From Nocardia africana NBRC 100379 (GTDB lineage Bacteria > Actinomycetota > Actinomycetes > Mycobacteriales > Mycobacteriaceae): a stretch of DNA of 64,000 nucleotides. Made by a program: the position numbers and the translations under genes. Positions 1 to 7,875 of the stretch are shown piece by piece (the stretch's first letter is position 1; every line of letters begins with the position of its first letter). Under the pieces are notes generated by a model. The model did no database searches and was not told the origin of the DNA. It saw only the letters and a list, made by a program, of their open reading frames with translations. The stretch lies in assembly GCF_001612635.1 (NCBI RefSeq), contig NZ_BDAV01000025.1:1-64000 (forward strand). The letters are read 5' to 3'.

Positions 1-2
1 GC

Positions 3-1247
3 TCAATACCGACCGAACGACAACGACACGTTGTGGCCGCCGAATCCGAAGGAATTGTTGACCGCGTAGTCGATCCGGCCCGGCCGGGCCTGGCCCTTGA
101 CGATGTCCAGATCGACATCCGGATCCTGGTTGTCCAGGTTGAGCGTGGGCGGGATGATGCTGTCACGAATCGACAGCACCGTGAGCACCGATTCCAATGC
201 GCCGACGGCGCCGATGGAATGTCCCAGCGCCGATTTCGGCGCGTAGACCGAGGCGTGACTGCCGACCGCCGCGGCGATGGCACGCGCCTCCGCGGTATCG
301 CCGATCGGGGTGGCGGTGGCGTGCGCGTTCACATGTGCCACATCGGTTTTCGACAATCCGGCGGTCTGCAGCGCGCGGGTGATGGCTCGCGCCGCGCCCA
401 TGCCCTCAGGATCCGGCGCCACCAGGTGGAAGCCGTCGGAGGTCAGACCGGCGCCGAGCAGCCGGGCATGCACGGTGGCGCCCCGCGCGCGGGCGTGTTC
501 CTCGGATTCGAGCACCATCATCGCGCCGGCCTCACCGAAGACGAATCCGTCGCGATCGGTGTCGAACGGGCGCGAGGCGCGTTTCGGGTCGTCGTTGCGC
601 GTACTCATCGCGCGCATCATGGTGAACGCGGCGATCGGCACGGCCTGGATCGATCCCTCCACACCGCCGGTCACGACCACATCGGCATCGCCCATCACGA
701 TCATCTTCCACGCGTTGGCGATGGCCTCCGACCCCGAGGAACACGCCGAAACGGGAGTCGCGATACCGGCTTTGGCGCCCAATTCCAGCCCGACCACCGC
801 CGCCGCGCCGTTGGGCATGATCATCTGCACCGCGAGCGGGCTGACCCGGCGATATCCGCCGTTGGCCATCTTGTCCTTGACGTCGATGAGCGCCTCCGCA
901 CCACCGAGCCCGGTGCCGATGGAGACGCCGAGCCGCTCCGGATCGACCTCGGGCGCACCGGCGTTGCGCCACACCTCGCGTCCCAGCACCAGCGCCATCT
1001 GCTCGACATAGGACAGCCGGCGGGTCTCCTCACGGCTCAAGACGGTGGACGGAACGACCTTGAGGTGACCGCCGATGCGGACCGGAAGTTCGAACTGGTC
1101 GATGAAACCGTCGTCGAGTACGTCGATTCCGCTCTCACCGTTCAACAGTCCCTTCCACGTGGAGTCGACATCACCGGCGATGGACGTCGTCGCGGCCAGG
1201 CTGGTGACGACGACATCGCGGTAGCGCATACGGCTGGAAACCGTCAT
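3..1247 (-). CDS. KasA/KasB-type beta-ketoacyl-ACP synthase
   Basis: Condensing enzyme of the FAS-II/meromycolate elongation type, extending acyl-ACP with malonyl-ACP in the cytosol. The 414-residue protein has the thiolase-fold triad: Cys169 in SACSSGSEA, His309 in NAHATATPIGD and His343 in KSALGHSIGAVGA with Lys338 nearby, plus the C-terminal NNSFGFGGHN. From memory it reads closer to M. tuberculosis KasA than KasB. The open frame extends 20 codons further upstream, but ATG 1247 follows the family start and is preceded by a weak AGTGAG. It is divergent from the desaturase gene, so the pair looks like a lipid-synthesis unit. The gene after its stop lies outside the window. Confidence 0.9.
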   Translation of the reverse strand: MTVSSRMRYRDVVVTSLAATTSIAGDVDSTWKGLLNGESGIDVLDDGFIDQFELPVRIGGHLKVVPSTVLSREETRRLSYVEQMALVLGREVWRNAGAPEVDPERLGVSIGTGLGGAEALIDVKDKMANGGYRRVSPLAVQMIMPNGAAAVVGLELGAKAGIATPVSACSSGSEAIANAWKMIVMGDADVVVTGGVEGSIQAVPIAAFTMMRAMSTRNDDPKRASRPFDTDRDGFVFGEAGAMMVLESEEHARARGATVHARLLGAGLTSDGFHLVAPDPEGMGAARAITRALQTAGLSKTDVAHVNAHATATPIGDTAEARAIAAAVGSHASVYAPKSALGHSIGAVGALESVLTVLSIRDSIIPPTLNLDNQDPDVDLDIVKGQARPGRIDYAVNNSFGFGGHNVSLSFGRY

Positions 1248-1266
1248 TCTCGGCTCACTTTCGACA

Positions 1267-1298
1267 GGCAACACTGCGGAACAGGGGCAACACTGCGG
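1267..1298. repeat. 13-bp direct repeat upstream of the ketoacyl synthase
   Basis: GGCAACACTGCGG occurs at 1267-1279 and again at 1286-1298, a 19-bp period, 20-51 nt upstream of the synthase start. Read in the gene direction the core is GTGTTGCC, with a degenerate middle copy (CTGTTCC). The same core recurs upstream of the mce operon and of the DHA2 exporter. It could be an operator; this is inferred from position and repetition only. Confidence 0.45.
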
Positions 1299-1464
1299 CG
1301 AATACAAGCTGGAGCGACAACGGTGGCGGTGGAGCGGCTACATTAGCGAGGCGAACACGACCGGCGGAGCCCTGAGTGCCACCCGGCAACCCGGTCGTGA
1401 CTGCACTGTACCGGTTTCTTCCCGCAGCGTCGCACGGCGATCCACAACGAGGAAGGGCAACACC

Positions 1465-2463
1465 GTGGTCAGGAATCTCACCCAACTCGAGTTGCTGCTG
1501 GAACTCGAGCCCGTGGCGGAGAGCAACGTGCATCGGCATCTGTCGATGGCGAAGACGTGGCATCCGCACGACTACGTCCCGTGGGATGCGGGACGCAATT
1601 TCGCCGCTCTCGGCGGAACCGATTGGGACCCCGCCCAGTCACGGCTGAGCGAGGTAGCCCGCGCCGCGATGGTCACGAATCTGCTCACCGAGGACAATCT
1701 GCCGTCCTACCATCGCGAGATCGCCGAGAACTTCTCCGCCGACGGCGCCTGGGGGACCTGGGTCGGGCGCTGGACGGCCGAGGAGAACCGGCACGGCATC
1801 GTGATTCGCGACTATCTGGTCGTCACCCGCGCGGTCGACCCGGTGGCCCTGGAACGAGCCCGCATGGTCCATATGACCACCGGCTACGACGCGATGAAAC
1901 TGGTGCGCGAGAGCGACAAGGCCAGCGTGGTGGACCTGGCCGACACCGGATTCCTGCACACGGTCGCCTATGTGACCTTCCAGGAACTGGCCACCCGGGT
2001 CTCCCACCGCAACACCGGGAAGGTCTGTGACGATCCGGTCGCCGACCGCATGCTGGCCCGCATCTCCACGGACGAGAACCTGCACATGATCTTCTACCGC
2101 AATATGTGCGCGGCAGCTTTGGATCTGGCGCCCGACCAGGCGCTGGAGGCGATTACCGATATCGTGTGCAATTTCCGGATGCCGGGCGCCGGAATGCCGG
2201 ATTGGCGGCGCAACGGCGTGCTGATGGCAAAGCATGGAATCTACGATCTGCGCCAGCATCTGGAGGAAGTGGTGATGCCGGTGTTGCGCAAGTGGAATGT
2301 GTTCGATCGCAACGACTTCACCGCACGCGGCGACCGGGCGCGCAATACCCTCGGAGAATTCCTGGAGAAACTGCGAAACGATTGTGCGCGTTTCGAAGAA
2401 CAGCGGGACCGGGCGCTGGCGCGGGAGGCCCGCAAACGGGAGCTGGTCGGCTCCCGGCCGTGA
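1465..2463 (+). CDS. desA1: acyl-ACP desaturase, DesA1-like
   Basis: Soluble di-iron fatty acyl-ACP desaturase that introduces a cis double bond into acyl chains, in mycolata probably on the route to mycolic acids. The 332 residues match the roughly 338 of M. tuberculosis DesA1. Di-iron ligands are visible as Glu76 (TEDNLPSYHRE), the EENRH motif at 106-110 and DENLH at 203-207. The GTG start is set by AGGAAGG at 1450-1456, eight nucleotides upstream. It is divergent from the ketoacyl synthase across 217 nt. No signal peptide or membrane segment is seen. Confidence 0.93.
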   Translation: MVRNLTQLELLLELEPVAESNVHRHLSMAKTWHPHDYVPWDAGRNFAALGGTDWDPAQSRLSEVARAAMVTNLLTEDNLPSYHREIAENFSADGAWGTWVGRWTAEENRHGIVIRDYLVVTRAVDPVALERARMVHMTTGYDAMKLVRESDKASVVDLADTGFLHTVAYVTFQELATRVSHRNTGKVCDDPVADRMLARISTDENLHMIFYRNMCAAALDLAPDQALEAITDIVCNFRMPGAGMPDWRRNGVLMAKHGIYDLRQHLEEVVMPVLRKWNVFDRNDFTARGDRARNTLGEFLEKLRNDCARFEEQRDRALAREARKRELVGSRP

Positions 2464-2581
2464 GCGGCCGTGGCGCGGCGGTGTAAGCGACTGCATCCCC
2501 GAGCATTTCGATTGGGTTTCGAAAGCGACAGAGCGGCAGAACACATTGCCAGAAAATAGCCGCGGGTGCACACTGGACGTT

Positions 2582-2755
2582 ATGACCGCTTCACCCCGCG
2601 CTGCTCACTCCACGGACCGCGAAACCGTGGCGCTGATCGACGCATCCCATCCCGTCGTGCACGTCGAATTCCGGATCGGCGATCCGCACCGGCAAGCCAA
2701 GATGCGCGCGGTCATGGACCGGCTGCGCGTGGGAAACCGGTTCCGGAACCGCTGA
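2582..2755 (+). CDS. small hypothetical protein, 57 aa
   Basis: I do not recognise this protein. The frame begins MTASPRAAHSTDRET and ends in a basic stretch (RQAKMRAVMDRLRVGNRFRNR in part). It lies alone between the desaturase and the VIT transporter gene. No ribosome-binding site precedes it, but CACACT sits 7 nt before the ATG, close to the spacing seen at leaderless genes elsewhere in the window. There are no cysteines and no membrane segment. It could be spurious; codon composition is the only other support. Confidence 0.35.
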   Translation: MTASPRAAHSTDRETVALIDASHPVVHVEFRIGDPHRQAKMRAVMDRLRVGNRFRNR

Positions 2756-2780
2756 TTTCGCCTGCCGCCCCGACCGCCCG

Positions 2781-3485
2781 CTAGACCGCGATACCGACCA
2801 GATGGCCGACCACATAGGTCGTCGCCATCGCCAGCGCACCGCCCGCCAGCACGCGAATCGTCGCGCGCAGCACCGGCGCCTGCCCCAGCCGGGCACCGAC
2901 GGCGCCGGTCACGGCCAGTGCGACCAGAACCGCCGCCGCGGTGACGGGAATCCGGATCGCCGCCGGTACCAGCATCGCCAGCAGCGGCAGCAGAGCCCCG
3001 ACGGTGAACGCCGACGCCGACGACAGCGCGGCATGCCAGGGGTTGGTCAGTTCGTCCGGGTCGATTCCCAATTCGGCCTCGGCATGGGCGGCGAACGCGT
3101 CCTTGGCCGTCAACTCCTCGGCGACCTTCCACGCGGTGGCCGGCGTCAGGCCCTTGCCCTCGTAGATGGCGGCCAGCTCGGCGAGTTCACCCGCCGGGTC
3201 CTCGGCGAGCTCGCGCCGTTCCACGGCCAGCACCGCACGCTCGCTGTCGCGCTGTGTGCTCACCGACACATACTCCCCCAGCGCCATCGAGACCGCGCCC
3301 GCCGCGAGTCCCGCGACGCCCGCGGTGACGATCGCCGACGTCGACGTGGTGGCCGCCGCCACACCGACGACAATCCCTGCGACGGAGACGATTCCGTCGT
3401 TGGCACCCAGCACGCCGGCCCGCAGCCAATTCAGTCGTACCGACAAACCCGGCCCGTGAGTTTCCGGCCGGACCGCACTCTCCAT
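2781..3485 (-). CDS. VIT1/CCC1 family iron/manganese transporter
   Basis: Membrane transporter of the vacuolar-iron-transporter family, which moves Fe2+ or Mn2+ out of the cytosol. The 234 residues open with RLNWLRAGVLGANDGIVS, the hallmark first helix with the metal-pathway Asp. Next come a second helix with GALSM-like GAVSMALGEYVSVSTQRDSE, a cytosolic Glu-rich segment (DPAGELAELAAIYEGKG, HAEAELGIDPDEL) and three C-terminal helices. The open frame runs 30 codons further upstream, but ATG 3485 matches the family length. A second copy lies at 32985-33725. Iron versus manganese cannot be decided from sequence. Confidence 0.9.
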   Translation of the reverse strand: MESAVRPETHGPGLSVRLNWLRAGVLGANDGIVSVAGIVVGVAAATTSTSAIVTAGVAGLAAGAVSMALGEYVSVSTQRDSERAVLAVERRELAEDPAGELAELAAIYEGKGLTPATAWKVAEELTAKDAFAAHAEAELGIDPDELTNPWHAALSSASAFTVGALLPLLAMLVPAAIRIPVTAAAVLVALAVTGAVGARLGQAPVLRATIRVLAGGALAMATTYVVGHLVGIAV

Positions 3486-3857
3486 TACCGCCGTATCCGC
3501 TTGCACCGGACCAAAATAACCCGGCCGCAATTTCCCCGCCAGCAAAGAAAGGCTTCCCGAATTTAGGTAAACCATTGCACAGGAAGGTATCCCAAACCTT
3601 ATTTCGAAAAGCGGGAATGCTCATCAGATGATTGCGTCCGGTATCGAATCGCGTTCGTCACCAAGCCTTTCGGCGGCACCTCCCGGAGGGAGCCCACGGG
3701 CCGCGGCGCTGTCCGATTCTCGTCGATCGCCCGGGGCGCGGACGGGCCCGGCGGGGCGGTGCGGCGCCACCCAGCGATGGGAGGGCCGGATTGCGGGGTG
3801 ATTGCGGCTCTCGGCGCTTACACTTTGCGAGACCAACTGGAAAGGGACTGGCGCAGA
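3486..3857. other. 372-nt divergent intergenic region
   Basis: No coding frame convinces here. Toward the VIT gene there is a possible metal-regulator box at 3584-3600. Toward the membrane-protein gene a -10-like TACACT lies at 3819-3824, and a GGAAAGGGA ribosome-binding site at 3839-3847 precedes ATG 3858. The rest shows nothing I can interpret. Confidence 0.5.
3584..3600. promoter_or_regulatory. possible DtxR/IdeR-type metal box
   Basis: Inverted repeat AAGGT-N7-ACCTT, about 100 nt upstream of the VIT transporter start. Read on the minus strand over 3583-3601 it matches 12 of 19 positions of the IdeR consensus as I remember it, below the usual threshold. Its place upstream of a metal transporter is the main reason to list it. 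Confidence 0.25.
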
Positions 3858-4235
3858 ATGGACGCGGTCGTCACGGAAGTTGCGGTCGAAGGTAAGCGGC
3901 TCATCGACGAGGTGTGGCTGGGGCGGATCAGTCGCGAGCAGGCGGTACATCGGTTCGTGCAGGTCGGGGACGGGTTGGTCGAGTTCGACACGGCCGCCGA
4001 CATCGTCGACGACGGCCTGGCCTGGCTCGATTCCCATGCCTCCCGGCTACGGCTACTGGCCTGGTGCTCCTGGCTGGAACTACCCGTCTTCGGCGGCCTC
4101 GCCGTCCTGGGCGTGCTGACCGGGGACTACCTGTCCACCGGATTCTCACTCATCCTGCTGGCCGCCCTGCAATTGGTGCACCGGCACATCGGTCCGCCGC
4201 GGCCGCCGATCCGGCGGCGGCAGCGCAGCCTCTGA
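3858..4235 (+). CDS. hypothetical membrane protein, 125 aa
   Basis: Unrecognised protein. Residues 1-65 are soluble and mixed-charge (MDAVVTEVAVEGKRLIDEVW at the start). Two hydrophobic segments follow, around LAWCSWLELPVFGGLAVLGVL and STGFSLILLAALQLV, and the C-terminus is short and basic with Pro/Arg. It is probably an integral membrane protein with a cytosolic N-terminal domain. ATG 3858 is chosen because GGAAAGGGA lies about 10 nt upstream and TACACT further up. Its 3' end overlaps the opposite-strand Ada-domain gene by 90 nt. Confidence 0.6.
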   Translation: MDAVVTEVAVEGKRLIDEVWLGRISREQAVHRFVQVGDGLVEFDTAADIVDDGLAWLDSHASRLRLLAWCSWLELPVFGGLAVLGVLTGDYLSTGFSLILLAALQLVHRHIGPPRPPIRRRQRSL

Positions 4236-4529
4236 GCGCTCGGACTTCCAGCGCCGATACGCCTCCGGCAGACATCGTGCGCACGGCCGGTATCCGGCGG
4301 CGACGGCGGTGGCCTCGTCGGCGAAGAACACCCGGTATGCGGCGTAGTTGCCGAGGCGCAGTGCGCGCAGGGCCGCCGGGCAGTCGAGCCGCCCGTAGAT
4401 GCGCTGACGGCGATGGCCTCCGACCGTTCCCGCGGTCGGGCTGCGGTACGGCACGGCGTCGGAGTCGAGCAACACGTAATACCGCTCCGGAGCACCGTCC
4501 TCATCACCATCGACAGCACCGTCACGCAT
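4146..4529 (-). CDS. stand-alone Ada-type zinc-binding domain protein
   Basis: 127-residue protein whose core (about residues 27-96) resembles the N-terminal metal-binding domain of Ada. It has YRSPTAGTVGGHRRQRIYG, Cys50 in RLDCPAAL and the pair Cys83/Cys86 in YRPCARCLPEAYRRWK. Canonical Ada has four zinc cysteines (CRPSC plus CxxC); here the second of the first pair is Ala, leaving three. There is no methyltransferase or AraC part. Its start overlaps the dioxygenase stop by 8 nt, so it is the third gene of the ogt operon. The tail after residue 100 runs over the neighbouring convergent gene and may not be conserved. Confidence 0.7.
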   Translation of the reverse strand: MRDGAVDGDEDGAPERYYVLLDSDAVPYRSPTAGTVGGHRRQRIYGRLDCPAALRALRLGNYAAYRVFFADEATAVAAGYRPCARCLPEAYRRWKSERSEAALPPPDRRPRRTDVPVHQLQGGQQDE

Positions 4530-5274
4530 CGTGGAAAACCAGGCCGAGGGTGTGGCGGCGCCCGCTGCGCACCACGCTCACTCCGTGGCGCACGGGCGCG
4601 GCCGACCAGCCGCGGGTGGACCGCACCGGGCGCTCGCGGGTGGTGAAGACCAGCCCGTGCCCCTGCGGCAGAGTGACTGCCGCGCCGCGGGATTGGGTGC
4701 GCGGACGCTGTTCGACCATCAGGAATTCACCGCCGGTGTAGTCCGAGCCGGCGGCATCCAGTCCGATCACCACCTGCAGTGGAAAGATCATGTCCCCGAA
4801 CAGGTCTCGATGTAGCGCATTCCAGTCGCCCGGGCCGTAGCGCAGCAGGATCTGCGCCGCGCGGTTCTGACCGGCCCGGTGGCACTGGGAGATCCAGTCG
4901 TCCAGGCCATCCGGCCACGAGCCGGGGCGGCCCAGTCGTTGCGCCCACATCCGCGCGATGGGCAGCAGTTTCGGATACAGCGCGGCGCGCAACTCGGAGA
5001 CCACCGGAGGCAGATCGTGGGTGAAGTAGCGATATTCGCCGGACCCGAAGCGGTGGCGCGACATCTCGATGGTGGAGCGGAACCGGTCGTCCTCGACGTA
5101 GAGTGCCGCGAGCGAGTGGCACTCGTCCGCGCTCAGCAGGCAGCCGCTGAGCGCGTACCCGTGCTCGTCGAGGTCGTCCGCGATCCGCGTCCAGTCCTGC
5201 GCATCCACCCGAGCGCCGAACGACGGCGCGGCAGGCCCCGATCCGGTCGCTCCCGGACCGTTTTCACGCGGCAT
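4522..5274 (-). CDS. 2OG-Fe(II) oxygenase, Oxygenase-NA type (DNA damage)
   Basis: Non-haem iron, 2-oxoglutarate-dependent dioxygenase of 250 residues. The iron triad reads His155 and Asp157 (NALHRDLFGD) with His230 (VRHGVS). Arg240, followed by His-Thr (RRHTLGLVFHDA), is placed to bind 2-oxoglutarate. This layout fits the family annotated as acting on damaged DNA (Oxygenase-NA, COG3826-like) rather than AlkB; that assignment is from memory. It overlaps ogt upstream by 11 nt and the Ada-domain gene downstream by 8 nt, so the three are almost certainly co-translated in alkylation repair. The true substrate is unknown. Confidence 0.78.
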   Translation of the reverse strand: MPRENGPGATGSGPAAPSFGARVDAQDWTRIADDLDEHGYALSGCLLSADECHSLAALYVEDDRFRSTIEMSRHRFGSGEYRYFTHDLPPVVSELRAALYPKLLPIARMWAQRLGRPGSWPDGLDDWISQCHRAGQNRAAQILLRYGPGDWNALHRDLFGDMIFPLQVVIGLDAAGSDYTGGEFLMVEQRPRTQSRGAAVTLPQGHGLVFTTRERPVRSTRGWSAAPVRHGVSVVRSGRRHTLGLVFHDA

Positions 5275-5749
5275 GTTCGAGCTCCAGCAGTTGGCGCTTG
5301 CGGTCGAGGCCGCCCGCGTAGCCGGTCAGGCGGCCGTTCGCACCGATCACCCGATGGCACGGCCGCACGATCAGAACCGGATTGGCGCCGATCGCGGCGC
5401 CGACGGCCCGCACCGCTGCCCGCGGCGCACCGACCCGGGCGGCGATGTCGCCGTAGGTCACCGTGCGGCCGTACGGGATGTCGTCGAGCGCCTGCCACAC
5501 CCGCCGCCGGAATTCGCTGCCCTCGACCGCGTAGTCGAGTTCGAAGCGGGTGCGCCGTCCGGCGAAGTAGCTGTCGAGCTGGGCGGTGACCGATTCGAAC
5601 GGCGCGCGTTCCTCGATCCAATCCGATTGCGCTACAATATCTTTCCCGCCCGCGATGGACAGAGCGGTGAGGGCGACACCACCCGGGCGCACCTCGCCGA
5701 CGAGCATCAGCTCACCGAGCGGACTGGCCGTCGTCGTGTAGACCGTCAT
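5264..5749 (-). CDS. ogt: methylated-DNA-protein cysteine methyltransferase
   Basis: Suicide repair protein that transfers methyl groups from O6-methylguanine to its own cysteine. The 161-residue chain has the signature IVRPCHRVIGANG with acceptor Cys131, an N-terminal RNase-H-like region, and the helix-turn-helix with its arginine finger (GDIAARVGAPRAAVRAVG). AAAGGA sits 8 nt before ATG 5749. It is first in an overlapping operon with the dioxygenase and Ada-domain genes. The upstream neighbour is divergent. Confidence 0.95.
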   Translation of the reverse strand: MTVYTTTASPLGELMLVGEVRPGGVALTALSIAGGKDIVAQSDWIEERAPFESVTAQLDSYFAGRRTRFELDYAVEGSEFRRRVWQALDDIPYGRTVTYGDIAARVGAPRAAVRAVGAAIGANPVLIVRPCHRVIGANGRLTGYAGGLDRKRQLLELEHAA

Positions 5750-5898
5750 TGCTGATCCTTTCGGTATGCGATCCGTACGCTCCCCAATCTGCCGGAGCTC
5801 CGGATCGAATACCGGCGGAAATCAGACATCGCATCCCGCCGGGCGCCGGGTGCGCGCACCGCGGGAATGAATCGATTCGCACAGGCGTCGGACCGGAT

Positions 5899-6321
5899 AT
5901 GCGACTTCCCGATTCCGCGCGCGAATTCGTCGGCGCCGGCGCCAACGCGACCCTGGTCACCCTGAATGCCGACGGCAGCCCGCAGGTCTCCGTCGTCTGG
6001 GTGGCGTTGCAGTCGACACCCGAGGGCGACGAGCTGGTCAGCGCACACCTCGGCGAATATCTGAAGGTGCGCAACGTGCGCCGCGATCCGCGGGTGGCGT
6101 TGACCATCGTCTCGGATCAGCCGAGCGAGTTCATGCGGCCGTATCTGTCGGTCACCGGCACCGCGCGCATCGTCGAGGGCGGGGCACCGGAGTTGTTGCG
6201 GGAATTGGCCGCGGTATTGTCCTCGCCCACATCGAAATTCCCACCCGCCGACGCACCGCCGGGCCTGCTGACCCGCATCCGGATCGACCGGATCGGCGGG
6301 ATCGGTCCCTGGACGAACTGA
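5899..6321 (+). CDS. PPOX-class F420-dependent oxidoreductase
   Basis: Small split-barrel flavin/F420 enzyme of 140 residues. Typical features are ATLVTLNADGSPQVSVVWV in strands 1-2, KVRNVRRDPRVALTIVSD and YLSVTGTARIVEGG. Relatives in mycobacteria bind F420 (Rv1155/Rv2074 type) and reduce varied substrates; this one's substrate cannot be told. The frame is open for 50 more codons upstream, but the family starts near MRLPDSAREFVG. No ribosome-binding site is obvious before ATG 5899. It is convergent with the EthA-like gene, with 12 nt between stops. Confidence 0.85.
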   Translation: MRLPDSAREFVGAGANATLVTLNADGSPQVSVVWVALQSTPEGDELVSAHLGEYLKVRNVRRDPRVALTIVSDQPSEFMRPYLSVTGTARIVEGGAPELLRELAAVLSSPTSKFPPADAPPGLLTRIRIDRIGGIGPWTN

Positions 6322-6333
6322 ACGGATCGGCGT

Positions 6334-7806
6334 TCAGGCGTTCGACAGCACCGCCGTGCGCCGGACCGGCTGCAGGGTCTTGTCCAGATTCGTGCGCATC
6401 GTCGTGGCCGAATCCAGCAGGTAGTTCTGGCGCACCTTCCACGGATGCCGATCGCCCTGCCGCGGGAAATCGCCGATGGACCGCTGGATATAGCCGGAGG
6501 CGAGGTCGAGCAGCGGATGTTCGGTGAGCTCGGCCTGCGGCTGCGGCACCACCGCCTCGTAGCCGCGCCGGTCCATATGGGCGATCACCTTGCACACCAG
6601 CCGTGAGGTCAGGTCGGCGCGCAACGTCCAGGAGGCGTTGGTGTAGCCGATGCAGACCGCGAAGTTCGGGACGCCGGTGAGCATCGTGCCCTGCCAGACG
6701 AAGCGGTCGGACAGGTTCACCGGCTCACCGTCGACCTCCAGCGTGATACCACCGAAGGCGAGCAGTTTCAGACCGGTCGCCGAGATGACGATGTCGGCGG
6801 GCAATACCCGGCCGGACTTCAGCCGGATTCCCTCGGGCACGAAGGTGTCGATGTGATCGGTGACCACCTCGGCCTTACCCTTGCGCATCGCCTTGAAGAA
6901 GTCGGCGTCCGGCACCGCGCACAGGCGCTGATCCCACGGGTTGTACTCCGGGGTGAAGTGTTCGGCGACCAGCTTCTCGTCCTTGAGAATGCGAGTGGTC
7001 AGCCCGGTGAGCAGCTTGCGCGCGGCCTGCGGACGACGCCGGCAGTACTGGTAGAAGCCGACGTTGAACAGGATGTTCTTCGTGCGGATCACCCGGTGCG
7101 CCAGGCCCGCCGGGAGCAGTTCCCGAATCTTGTCGGCCTGCTTGTCGCGGCCCGGCACCGCGGAGATCCAGGTCGGTGACCGCTGCAGCATGGTCACCAG
7201 CTCGGCCTCCTCGGCCATCGCCGGAACCAGCGTCACGGCGGTGGCCCCGCTGCCGATGACCACGACCTTCTTGCCGGCGTAGTCGAGATCCTCCGGCCAG
7301 AACTGCGGATGCACCATGGTGCCGGAAAATGTCTCCACGCCGGGGAAGTCGGGTGCGTGCCCCTGGTCGTAGTCGTAGTAGCCGGCGCACGAGTAGAGGA
7401 AGCGGCAGCTCAGTGTGCGCTCCGCATCGCCCTGCCGCAGGGTCAGCGTCCAGCGCGAGTCGGCGCTGGACCATTGTGCCGCAACGACTTTCGTGCCGTA
7501 ACGAATATGCTTGTCGATCCCGTGGCGGCGGGCCGTCTCGGTGATGTAGCGCAGAATCGAGGGACCGTCGGCGATCGATTTGGCATCGCGCCACGGCTCG
7601 AACGGGTAGCCGAGGGTGAACATATCCGAATCCGAGCGGATACCGGGGTACCGGAACAGGTCCCAGGTGCCGCCCAACGTCTCGCGCGCCTCGAGAATCG
7701 CATAGGACTTTCCGGGCAGTTCCGTCTGCACGCGATAACCGGCGCCGATTCCGGACAGACCAGCGCCCACGATGACGACGTCGACATATTCACCAGCTGC
7801 GGTCAT
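6334..7806 (-). CDS. EthA-like flavin monooxygenase (Baeyer-Villiger type)
   Basis: FAD/NADPH monooxygenase of 490 residues, the length of M. tuberculosis EthA, and it aligns with EthA from memory along most of its length. Motifs are VDVVIVGAGLSGIGAGY (FAD), the GGTWDLFRYPGIRSDSDM block, the Baeyer-Villiger fingerprint FSGTMVHPQFWP, and VVIGSGATAVTL (NADPH). EthA relatives oxidise ketones and thioamides. The open frame continues almost 300 codons upstream of ATG 7806, but that part is the antisense of an AraC gene and is not coding. The divergent AraC gene 69 nt away is the likely regulator, where EthA itself has the TetR protein EthR. Confidence 0.9.
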   Translation of the reverse strand: MTAAGEYVDVVIVGAGLSGIGAGYRVQTELPGKSYAILEARETLGGTWDLFRYPGIRSDSDMFTLGYPFEPWRDAKSIADGPSILRYITETARRHGIDKHIRYGTKVVAAQWSSADSRWTLTLRQGDAERTLSCRFLYSCAGYYDYDQGHAPDFPGVETFSGTMVHPQFWPEDLDYAGKKVVVIGSGATAVTLVPAMAEEAELVTMLQRSPTWISAVPGRDKQADKIRELLPAGLAHRVIRTKNILFNVGFYQYCRRRPQAARKLLTGLTTRILKDEKLVAEHFTPEYNPWDQRLCAVPDADFFKAMRKGKAEVVTDHIDTFVPEGIRLKSGRVLPADIVISATGLKLLAFGGITLEVDGEPVNLSDRFVWQGTMLTGVPNFAVCIGYTNASWTLRADLTSRLVCKVIAHMDRRGYEAVVPQPQAELTEHPLLDLASGYIQRSIGDFPRQGDRHPWKVRQNYLLDSATTMRTNLDKTLQPVRRTAVLSNA

Positions 7807-7845
7807 GGTTCCAGTGTGCTGGTTCCCCGCGCGGCATTCTTGACT

Positions 7846-7856
7846 TTGTACGACAA
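7846..7856. promoter_or_regulatory. possible operator between EthA-like and AraC genes
   Basis: TTGTACGACAA is an inverted repeat (TTGT/ACAA, 3-nt spacer) in the 69-nt divergent gap. It overlaps TTGACT, a -35-like hexamer at 7840-7845. It may be the AraC-family regulator's site; short repeats like this arise by chance fairly often. Confidence 0.25.
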
Positions 7857-7875
7857 GTATTTGATTCTGGACGAC

